Assembly (NCBI RefSeq): GCF_040566545.1
Contig: NZ_JBEWZI010000005.1
Location: forward strand, 62,001-126,000
Direction of reading: 5' to 3'
Length of the DNA: 64,000 bases
DNA from: Uliginosibacterium flavum
GTDB taxonomy: Bacteria > Pseudomonadota > Gammaproteobacteria > Burkholderiales > Rhodocyclaceae
The stretch's first letter is position 1. The number at the start of each line of letters is the position of its first letter. This document shows positions 44,211 to 50,785 of the stretch, piece by piece. The translations under genes and the position numbers were made by a program. Below the pieces are notes generated by a model. The model had not been told where the DNA came from, made no database searches, and was given only the letters and a program-made list of their open reading frames with translations.

Positions 44211-45620
44211 CTACAGAATGTCGCCGGTGTAGCGCGTCAGCATTTTCTTGAGCTCATCGAAATGGATCGGTTTCGACACGTAATCGTCCATGCCGGATTC
44301 CAGGTAGCGATCACGGTCGCCTTGCATGGCGTTGGCGGTCATCGCGATGATCGGGATATGACTGCCCGTGCTGCGCTCGATCTCGCGAATGCGGCGGGTG
44401 GCGGTGAGGCCGTCACAGTGCGGCATTTGCATGTCCATGCAGATCAGATCAAGACCGCCACGTTCGAAGCGGCTCACGGCGATATCGCCATCGGCGGCGA
44501 TTTCGACTTTGCAGCCGAGTTTTTCCAGCAGGCGTGTGGCGAGTTTCTGATTGGTGCTGTTGTCTTCGACCAGCAGAACGTTCGGTGCATTCAGGCGCGG
44601 TGGGGGCGTTACGGAAGCAGGGCGCCGTTCTGCAATGCGTGCGGCCTCGGCGCAGACCGGTCCGGTCTGGAGTGAGGCCATCTCGGGGGACGGACTGCTG
44701 TCCTCATCCTTGATGAGGATGCCGATGGCGTCGATCATTTCGGTGCCTGAAACCGGCTTGGTCAGGCAGCGCTCAATGCCAACTTTTTGGGCCAGGCTGC
44801 GCTCGTCGCCTTGATCTGATGAGGTGAGCATCAGTACTCGCGCAGCAGGCCAGCGCGTGCGCATGAATTCAGTGGTGGTTATGCGAGCCTGTTTTTCGAG
44901 CGGAATGCCGATGCCGCTATTGCGCACGGAAAATTGCAGGCGCAACTGTCCGTCGGGTTCGATCTCGTGATGTGCACTCAGCACGATTTCGCCGCGTTCC
45001 GTGAATTTTATGGCGTTGGAGAGAAGATTCAACAGGATCTGGCGCACGCGGCCGGGGTCGCCGCTGACTTTGCCCGGCAGGTCGGGAGATATGTCCAGAA
45101 TGAGTTCAATGGATTTCTCGCCAGCGCGCAAGGCCATGGTCTTGGCCGTGCTCGAAATCAGCTCGGAGAGCGAGAACGGGATAGACTCGACATCAAGCTT
45201 GCCTGCCTCGATCTTCGAAAAACCCAGGATGTCGTTGATGATCTGCAGCAAGGCCTCGGCCGAGCTTTCTACAAATCCGAGGTATTCGCGCTGCTCGCTG
45301 TTCAGGGCTGTGTCCAGTGTCAGTGCGGTCATGCCCATGATGGCATTCATGGGCGTGCGGATTTCGTGGCTCATATTGACCAGGAATTCGCTCTTGGCCC
45401 GGTTTGCACCTTCGGCTGCTTTCTTGGCGCGTAGTGTTGCTTCGCGACTGGCCTCGCGTTCGGTTACAAGCTGGCTGACGTGGCGCGACAGGGAGCTGAG
45501 GTCTTCCTGCGTAGCGCTCGGCGTTCCGTCAGGTTCAGGCCGGCCTCTCTGACAGGCCCGTCCAGAGTGCCTCTTCAGGCAATGACTTGTTTGGTCAGAG
45601 TCACTACATCCTCCAGCCAT
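44211..45620 (-). pseudogene. Remnant of a hybrid sensor histidine kinase: 5'-truncated and internally deleted
   Basis: The frame encodes a HisKA domain with H-box FLVNMSHEIRTPMNAIMGM and a HATPase N-box GDPGRVRQILLNLLSNAIKF. It then reads RNSGIGIPLEKQARI and jumps straight into the last third of a receiver domain (RTRWPAARVLMLTSSDQG...CLTKP). The G2 box, the catalytic lid and the first half of receiver 1 with its Asp are absent, and the G1 box has Asn for the essential Asp. A complete second receiver follows (LICMDMQMPHCDGL). At the 5' end no sensor or membrane domain exists; the frame runs into the neighbouring oxidoreductase gene. It cannot bind ATP normally; at most the second receiver could fold. 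Confidence 0.75.
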
Positions 45621-46165
45621 CCGGCGCGTTGTTCTGGCGTGCTGGCGATGACAGATTCGAAATTGCGGCGTTCAACCTTGCTGACTCCGCAGAAGCCCCA
45701 GACGCATGCTTTCCAGAAATTATCCAGCGGATCGCCGTAGAGCGCGAGCTCAGCTGCTTTCGGGGTGTTCGAGGTAGTGAAGACGAGGGCTGCGCGTGCC
45801 TTGAGCTGGCCGATGATGACACCTTCGCCCTTGTCATTCATACCGAATCGGTAGGCCTCGCCGGCCCGCAGCACGCGATCCAGCCAGCCCTTGAGAATGG
45901 CCGGCGCCTGGGCCCACCAGTTGGGGTGCACCACGATGATGGCATCGGCATTGAGGACGAGATCGGCGTGTTCGCGCACTTCGGCTGTTGGAATGTGGCC
46001 GCGTACCAGTTCTTCGGGCGTGTACAGCGGATCGAAGCCTTCAGCATGCAGATCACGCAGGGTGACGCGATGGCCGGCGGCTTCCAGTGTCTGGCGTGCC
46101 GTGTCGGCAATGGCGTGATTGAAGCTACCGGGTTTGGGGTGGGCGAGAACGATCAGGATGTGCAT
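45575..46165 (-). CDS. Flavodoxin-fold NAD(P)H:quinone oxidoreductase
   Basis: The 196-residue protein starts MHILIVLAHPKPGSFNHAIA (flavin phosphate loop) and has HPNWWAQAPAILKGWLDRVL and TTSNTPKAAELALYGDPL, as in the NQO1/MdaB/KefF group. It is likely a soluble FMN or FAD enzyme reducing quinones. It follows the nif block on the same strand but is separated from it by an inverted heptamer repeat, so membership in the nif operon is doubtful. Its 3' end carries the gcctcttcaggc core of the dispersed repeat. Confidence 0.85.
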   Translation of the reverse strand: MHILIVLAHPKPGSFNHAIADTARQTLEAAGHRVTLRDLHAEGFDPLYTPEELVRGHIPTAEVREHADLVLNADAIIVVHPNWWAQAPAILKGWLDRVLRAGEAYRFGMNDKGEGVIIGQLKARAALVFTTSNTPKAAELALYGDPLDNFWKACVWGFCGVSKVERRNFESVIASTPEQRAGWLEDVVTLTKQVIA

Positions 46166-46168
46166 TTT

Positions 46169-46266
46169 TGGGTACTCGGAACTGGGTAGTGGGGACTCGG
46201 GGCGGGGAACGGGGAAAACGGAGCCAGGGCCCCCGATTCCCCAGTCCCTAGTTCCCAGTTCCCGAA
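46169..46266. repeat. Inverted degenerate heptamer arrays behind the last nif-block gene
   Basis: The left part steps in sevens: GGTACTC, GGAACTG, GGTAGTG, GGGACTC, GGGGCGG, GGAACGG. The right part reads the complement: CCCAGT, CCCTAGT, TCCCAGT, TCCCGAA. The two halves can pair into a long imperfect hairpin. The right half ends four bases before the stop codon of the 188-residue protein gene. Confidence 0.75.
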
Positions 46267-46270
46267 TTAA

Positions 46271-46837
46271 TCAGACCGCGCCGCGAATCTCACGTCGCTT
46301 GCCGTTGTTGAGCGCGGCGATGCCGGCGAGTTCAACGTTGCTTGAATTGCGCGGGCGGAAGCCGGTGAGCTCCTTGAATACGGCCTGCACCTTGTCGGCA
46401 GGGGAAAGGCTCTTGATGTCCCCTTTTTCCAGACCGGCCAGCTGCATCAGTTCAGGCCAGGGCAAGCCATCATCCATCGGCACCAGATGCACCTTGCTGT
46501 TGCCGTGACTCAGGCTGGCAGCCTTATCGATATTGAGCGCAAAAATCACACACAGCGTATCGCAGCCCATGTCGTCGCCATAGCGACCGAGTAATGCGGG
46601 CACGTCGTTTACGTCATCAAGCATGCCGGCGAGAAATTTGATCTGGGTGTCGTCAGCCAGGAGGACGGCTTGCTGCAGAATTTTAGCCGGTGCCTTGCGT
46701 TGGGTTGCGGCATCAATCACTTCGCCTTCGATGACGATCATCTCGCCGCGGTATGCTTTCAGCGGGGCACCGCTGCAGGTCTCGTTGAGGTTGGCGTTGA
46801 TCTGGTAGCCGGCGTCTGCATATTTTTTCAGCAACAT
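46271..46837 (-). CDS. Conserved-looking unknown protein at the end of the nif block
   Basis: The 188-residue soluble protein starts MLLKKYADAGYQINANLNET; AAGGA lies upstream of the ATG at 46837. It has no membrane segment or signal peptide. Segments such as CSGAPLKAYRGEMIVIEGEV, GRYGDDMGCDTLCVIFALN and a short helical end are seen, with four cysteines. I do not recognise the family. It lies 22 bases behind the cysteine-rich small gene in the same direction as nifHDK, so a role tied to nitrogen fixation or its protection is inferred from position only. Confidence 0.7.
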   Translation of the reverse strand: MLLKKYADAGYQINANLNETCSGAPLKAYRGEMIVIEGEVIDAATQRKAPAKILQQAVLLADDTQIKFLAGMLDDVNDVPALLGRYGDDMGCDTLCVIFALNIDKAASLSHGNSKVHLVPMDDGLPWPELMQLAGLEKGDIKSLSPADKVQAVFKELTGFRPRNSSNVELAGIAALNNGKRREIRGAV

Positions 46838-46859
46838 GGTGAAGGGTCCTTGGTATTCA

Positions 46860-47057
46860 TCAGGGTTGAGGTGGTTGGCAATCGCAGTTGGTTTTCTGCC
46901 CCGGGCCACTGCAGCAGTCCTGACTGGGCGCACGGCCTAGAATCAGGTTGAAGAGGGAGCCGACGGCATGCACGGCTTTGCATGGAATGCCGTGAGTGGC
47001 CTGGCAGAATTTTTCATGCAGGCTTTGCTCTTCTCCTGCGGTTTTTTTCTGGCACAT
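46860..47057 (-). CDS. 65-residue cysteine-rich small protein in nif block
   Basis: The frame starts MCQKKTAGEEQSLHEKFC and contains seven cysteines (2, 18, 26, 48, 49, 58, 60), the last four as CC and CxC in a Gly/Pro-rich tail. The ATG is preceded by GGAGACC at correct spacing. It sits 24 bases behind cowN and 22 before the next gene. No family is recognised. The spacing of cysteines could bind a metal or an Fe-S cluster; this is inference. Confidence 0.6.
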   Translation of the reverse strand: MCQKKTAGEEQSLHEKFCQATHGIPCKAVHAVGSLFNLILGRAPSQDCCSGPGQKTNCDCQPPQP

Positions 47058-47081
47058 GAGGGTCTCCGGAATTGAAAGGGC

Positions 47082-47399
47082 TCAGCAGCATTCCTGCTCG
47101 ATCTGATCGAGCAAGAGCAAGGCTTGCACGTCGTCGAGGCTCTCAAGCTGATCGCGCAGGATGTTGATGTGGGCGTGGATCAGAAAGAGCTCGTCGTTGC
47201 GTGGGCCGCTGGTGGCTGTGAGTTTCTTTTCAAAGTGCACCCAGAAGGCATTGCTGCGCGCCGGATCATCCAGATAGGGCCGCAGCATGGTGATGAAGCG
47301 GCGTGCCTGACCGTTGCAATCGAGGCCGATAAAACTGGCGTAGCGGTCGCGTTCTTCGCTGGCTTGTTGCAGGCAGCCGCAGGGTGATTCAGTCGTCAT
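47082..47399 (-). CDS. cowN: CowN, sustains nitrogen fixation in the presence of CO
   Basis: The 105-residue protein carries the CowN pattern: ERDRYASFIGLDCNGQARRF, DDPARSNAFWVHFEKKL, GPRNDELFLIHAHINILRD and the terminal EQECC. CowN protects nitrogenase from carbon monoxide inhibition in Rhodospirillum and Gluconacetobacter. An N-terminal extension with CGC precedes the core. The start overlaps the 3' end of the preceding gene by 11 bases, so it is cotranscribed and probably NifA-dependent here rather than controlled by a separate CO sensor. Confidence 0.9.
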   Translation of the reverse strand: MTTESPCGCLQQASEERDRYASFIGLDCNGQARRFITMLRPYLDDPARSNAFWVHFEKKLTATSGPRNDELFLIHAHINILRDQLESLDDVQALLLLDQIEQECC

Positions 47400-47661
47400 C
47401 GTTGATCAGACCAATGGCCAGCCCGCCAGCGCCTTCGAGTTGTGGCGTGAGTTGGGAACAGTGACCGCTGGTGCTGATGGCATACAGCGCAAAGTCTTCA
47501 CCCGTGGCCACGGGAGCAAGTCTCGAGGGAATATCGTTGTCGTCACATACGCTGAAGACGACTCCGGGAAAAGCTTCGCGCAGCTCCCGGTCGACGCCGG
47601 GACGTCGGGCATTGCCATCGGCCAACGCCTTGCAGATGGTGTCAATAAATTCTGGAGTCAT
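47389..47661 (-). CDS. Small nif-cluster protein of unknown function (possibly DUF6129)
   Basis: The 90-residue acidic protein begins MTPEFIDTICKALADG and has GVVFSVCDDNDIPSRLAP, DFALYAISTSGHCSQLTP and an acidic end. This resembles small proteins found next to nafY/nifT in other diazotrophs, which I recall as DUF6129 but cannot verify here. It begins two bases after the nafY stop and overlaps cowN, so it is translated in the same transcript. Confidence 0.7.
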   Translation of the reverse strand: MTPEFIDTICKALADGNARRPGVDRELREAFPGVVFSVCDDNDIPSRLAPVATGEDFALYAISTSGHCSQLTPQLEGAGGLAIGLINDDD

Positions 47662-47663
47662 TT

Positions 47664-48371
47664 TCAGTCCTCCTCGATCATCGCTGCAAATTGCGCCAGC
47701 GAGGGCGGGCTGATGCCCATCACGCGGGCCAGCCAGGGCGGCGGGCTGGACAGACTGGTCTGCAGACGCGAGACACTGGTGCGTGCCGGCCCGGTCTGCG
47801 GAATCTTCACCGGATGCACGTTGGCGCGGATCACCTTGGCCGCTGCGGGCCCACCGATGGACTGCACGTACAGCACATCGCAATCGGCAATCAAGGCGGC
47901 ACGGGCGACGTTTTTGTCTTCGGCGTGTTCGGTTTCCAGTGTGGAGCGTGTCTCGATCAGGCGAGCCTCGGTGGCTGAAACCTGATAGATCAGGAAGCGG
48001 TCGCAGGAACCAAAATGCCCATCGAGTATCTCGCCTGTGTTCGAGGCGCAAGCCAGGCGGATTGAACCGGGCATATCGCCATCGTTGTAGGCGTCCAGTG
48101 ACGGTAATTCGCTGCCACTGACACCTTCGCCCCAGAGCAGGTGCACGGCGCGCTTGAGATCTTCTTTTTCGGCCTGACAGATACCGCCATCGCCATCCAT
48201 GGCTTCGCGCAAATCCTCAACCGAGCAGGCAGCCAGCTTGGTTTCGGTGAGCGGCAAATCGATCTTTTCCGCCAGCGCCAAAGTCAGTTCGCGCGGCGTG
48301 ACATTCAGCTCGCGTGAAGCCAGACCAATGCGCAGCGCGGCTTCGCGGGTGATGGATGAGTTGGTGCTCAT
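47664..48371 (-). CDS. nafY: Nitrogenase cofactor carrier NafY/NifY
   Basis: The 235-residue protein has an N-terminal helical SAM-like domain (about 8-95, TREAALRIGLASRELN... and VEDLREAMDGDGG). A C-terminal NifX/NafY domain (about 110-220) carries IRLACASNTGEILDGHFGSC, in which the His matches the FeMo-cofactor ligand of NafY. NafY holds FeMo-co and binds apo-dinitrogenase during maturation. The start at 48371 (MSTNSSITREAAL) matches the family. It lies behind the ferredoxin gene, with a 94-bp inverted repeat element between. Confidence 0.88.
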   Translation of the reverse strand: MSTNSSITREAALRIGLASRELNVTPRELTLALAEKIDLPLTETKLAACSVEDLREAMDGDGGICQAEKEDLKRAVHLLWGEGVSGSELPSLDAYNDGDMPGSIRLACASNTGEILDGHFGSCDRFLIYQVSATEARLIETRSTLETEHAEDKNVARAALIADCDVLYVQSIGGPAAAKVIRANVHPVKIPQTGPARTSVSRLQTSLSSPPPWLARVMGISPPSLAQFAAMIEED

Positions 48372-48395
48372 GGCAGGGCTCCTCGTGTTCGGGAT

Positions 48396-48489
48396 GTAGG
48401 GTGGGTTCGCGCAGCAACCCACCATCGATACGGTCAAGCTTTAGCCGGTTTGCGCGGTGGGTTGTCGCTTCGCTCCGAACCCACCCTAC
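48396..48489. repeat. 94-bp inverted-repeat element inside the nif operon
   Basis: GTAGGGTGGGTTCG at 48396-48409 is repeated as its exact complement at 48476-48489. An inner pair (GCAACCCACC and GGTGGGTTGT) continues the stem. The type GTAGGGTGGGTT...AACCCACCCTAC is a widespread non-coding repeat in proteobacteria. It occupies the gap between the ferredoxin and nafY genes. Confidence 0.85.
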
Positions 48490-48497
48490 GGATTTGA

Positions 48498-48695
48498 TTA
48501 CATATAAACGATGCAGGCGTCACCCGAAGCACAGGTGGCCTGGCACTTGGGGCCGGCGTCACTGTCTTCACATTCATTACACGTGTCGGCCTTGATCTTG
48601 ACGATGCCGCCCTTGTCGAAGATCGAGTTGGTGGGGCATACGGGGATGCAGTCACCACAGCTACTGCATTCGGCTACAACGATTTTCATTGCCAT
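48498..48695 (-). CDS. 2[4Fe-4S] ferredoxin of the nif cluster
   Basis: The 65-residue protein shows CSSCGDCIPVCPTNSI and a second, irregular site CNECEDSDAGPKCQATC followed by another Cys near the end. It should bind two [4Fe-4S] clusters and donate electrons to nitrogenase reductase or to cofactor assembly, like FdxN. The start at 48695 (MAMKIVVAEC) has GGAGAAAC upstream; the longer frame to 48785 lacks this and overlaps the repeat. Confidence 0.9.
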   Translation of the reverse strand: MAMKIVVAECSSCGDCIPVCPTNSIFDKGGIVKIKADTCNECEDSDAGPKCQATCASGDACIVYM

Positions 48696-48726
48696 GATGT
48701 TTCTCCAATCAGTAAGGAGGAAAGGG

Positions 48727-48812
48727 TGATGAGTGAGGAGTTGAAATTTCCGCCGGCTGCGCCGACGCAAGTTTTTACTCAGCACTCAGCACTCATTGCT
48801 CAGCACTTGCTT
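48727..48812. repeat. Heptamer arrays between nifT and ferredoxin gene (imperfect inverted pair)
   Basis: Right part: CTCAGCA, CTCAGCA, CTCATTG, CTCAGCA, CTTGCTT at 48778-48812, running into the nifT stop codon. Left part at 48727-48742 (tgatgagtgaggagtt) resembles the complement. The same heptamers occur at 40210 and 49093. Confidence 0.75.
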
Positions 48813-49035
48813 ATTCAACTCCATCCACGCGCCGTGCCCGGATCGAAATGGGCAAACGCGCGGGCGCAGGAATCGGATCGATGTAATACACGCCCCCGTT
48901 CCCCAGCTTGATTTCGCCACCCCATTTTTCCGGGGAGTCAAACTCGATGGAAGTGATGCTGTCCTCGATGTCACGCTTGGGCAGATAGAAAGACAATCCG
49001 CCGTCTGCGCTTTTACGAACCATGATGTTGGCCAT
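48811..49035 (-). CDS. nifT: Nitrogen fixation protein NifT/FixU
   Basis: The 74-residue protein starts MANIMVRKSADGGLSFYLPK and contains EKWGGEIKLGNGGVYYIDP and PARLPISIRARRV, matching NifT (FixU). Its precise role is not known; it is normally found directly behind nifK, as here. It is flanked on both sides by heptamer repeats. Confidence 0.92.
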   Translation of the reverse strand: MANIMVRKSADGGLSFYLPKRDIEDSITSIEFDSPEKWGGEIKLGNGGVYYIDPIPAPARLPISIRARRVDGVE

Positions 49036-49046
49036 GGGGAAGTTCC

Positions 49047-49120
49047 GAGTGCTGGGTACTGAGTGCTGAGTGCCGAAGCCGAGGGTTTTCCCAGCACTCA
49101 GCACTCAGTCCTCAGCACTG
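49047..49120. repeat. Inverted heptamer hairpin between nifK and nifT
   Basis: Left: GAGTGCT, GGGTACT, GAGTGCT, GAGTGCC (49047-49074). Right: AGCACTC, AGCACTC, AGTCCTC, AGCACTG (49093-49120). The arms are near complements over about 28 bases with an 18-base loop. The structure lies five bases behind the nifK stop and 12 before the nifT start. Confidence 0.85.
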
Positions 49121-49125
49121 GTTGA

Positions 49126-50694
49126 TTAACGAACGATGTCGTAGTTGTAGTCGGTATCGTTCATGTACTTGGTCTTGTCATCCAGCAACTCAAGCACAGC
49201 GTTGGTCAGCGTGGTCAGGATGTACATCCCGCCCTCGTAGCCCAGCGTGGTCATGCGATGCAGGTGGTGTCGATCGAAGATCGGGAAGCCCAAGCGGATC
49301 AACGGCACTTCAAAGTCGGCGCCCTTGTACAGGGTGTCGCGCTGGATGGTCTTGCCGTAGGTGCTGCCGATGACGAAGTCCGGCTTGTCGGTGAAGCACA
49401 GGCTACGCAAGTGCCACAGATCGCAGCCCGGATACACCTTGGCATGGATACCGTAAGGCGAGGATTCGAGCACGGCCTTCATCCGCTTCTCCCAACGCTT
49501 GTTGCTGTTGTTGCAAAGGATGTGAGTCGGTTCGATGCCCAGTTCCAGCATGAACTTGACCATGCCGAGCAGGAAGTCCGGATCGCCGAAGATGGCCATC
49601 TTCTTACCGTGCAGCCAGGCGTGGGAGTCGGTCATCATGTCGACCAGACGGCCACGTTCCTTCAGCAGCGAAGCAGAGATCGGCTTGCCGGTGACTTCCG
49701 AAACCTTCATCAGGAATTCGTCGGTCCATTCCACGCCCATCGGAATGTTGATCTTCGGTACTTCGTGGTTCCAGGTGCCTTCAACGAACTTCTTGCTCTT
49801 TTCCAGGGTGGTGGGCTGGAGCATGAAAGTGGTGATGGCGTTCGGCGCATCTTTCACTTCGTCGATAGTCGTGCCGCCGGCATACATTTCGTATTCGCCG
49901 TTGGCCGGGGTGTCGAGCACTTCTTCCGGATCACACAGGAAGGTGTAGTCGACATCCATTTCCTTCAACATGCGCTTGATGACGCGGTAGTTGCCGAGAT
50001 AGGTTTCGAAGCCCGGAACGATGTTGATCTTCTTGTTGCTGCCGACCACCTTGCCGTCCATGGTCGTCTGCGTGAAGTAGCTGACGATGCCTTCGAACAT
50101 GTTGTCCCAGCCGGTGACGTGCGAGCCGACGAAAGACGGGGTGTTGGCGTAAGGGATCGGGAAGTCTTTGTCGACGTTGCCTTCCTTGCGGGCATTGCCG
50201 ATGAAGGCGCCCAGGTCGTCACCGATAACTTCTGCGATACACGTCGTGCAGACAGCAATCATCTTCGCGCCATACAGCTTGGTGGCGTTCTGCAAGCCTT
50301 CATGCACGTTCTTCTGACCGCCGAACACGGCCGCATCTTCCGTCATCGAGTCGGCGATGAACGCAATCGGCTCTTTGAAGTGACGGTTGAAGTAGGTGCG
50401 GAAGTAAGCCACGCAGCCTTGTGAGCCGTGGATGTACACCATGGTCTTTTCGAAACCCATGCCGCACAGGGCGCCGCCCAGAGGCTGACACACCTTGGCC
50501 GGGTTGATGGTCAGCGCGGTGCGCTTGAAGTTGATGTCCTGATATTCCTGGGTGGTCGTCCAGGCGAAGGTTTCAGCGATCTTGTCCTTCGACGGCATCT
50601 CTTCCCACAGCTCGCGCTTGTTGGCGAGCAGGTCCTGATACTCCGGCTCGTTGAAGAGCGGGAAACATGCTTTTGTGTTTTCGACGGTTTGCAT
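49126..50694 (-). CDS. nifK: Nitrogenase molybdenum-iron protein beta chain
   Basis: The 522-residue protein has the NifK start KACFPLFNEPEYQDLLANKR, P-cluster cysteine regions LTINPAKVCQPLGGALCGMG and IHGSQGCVAYFRTYFNRHF, and MIAVCTTCIAEVIGDDLGAF. The ending matches NifK. It pairs with NifD to form dinitrogenase. It lies 91 bases behind nifD. Confidence 0.97.
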   Translation of the reverse strand: MQTVENTKACFPLFNEPEYQDLLANKRELWEEMPSKDKIAETFAWTTTQEYQDINFKRTALTINPAKVCQPLGGALCGMGFEKTMVYIHGSQGCVAYFRTYFNRHFKEPIAFIADSMTEDAAVFGGQKNVHEGLQNATKLYGAKMIAVCTTCIAEVIGDDLGAFIGNARKEGNVDKDFPIPYANTPSFVGSHVTGWDNMFEGIVSYFTQTTMDGKVVGSNKKINIVPGFETYLGNYRVIKRMLKEMDVDYTFLCDPEEVLDTPANGEYEMYAGGTTIDEVKDAPNAITTFMLQPTTLEKSKKFVEGTWNHEVPKINIPMGVEWTDEFLMKVSEVTGKPISASLLKERGRLVDMMTDSHAWLHGKKMAIFGDPDFLLGMVKFMLELGIEPTHILCNNSNKRWEKRMKAVLESSPYGIHAKVYPGCDLWHLRSLCFTDKPDFVIGSTYGKTIQRDTLYKGADFEVPLIRLGFPIFDRHHLHRMTTLGYEGGMYILTTLTNAVLELLDDKTKYMNDTDYNYDIVR

Positions 50695-50785
50695 TTTGCA
50701 TCTCCTTGCCCGGCCAGCTAGCTGTGGACGCGGGCTAAGTTTGGTCGGCCGTGCGGCGCTCGCCGCACGGATTCACTGGTCTGCT

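Noticed and set aside
48696..48785. Longer start of the ferredoxin at 48785
   Set aside because: The extension lies in the heptamer repeat zone; the ATG at 48695 has a good ribosome site and family-like start.
49258..50424. 388-codon rightward frame opposite nifK
   Set aside because: Antisense of an unmistakable nifK.
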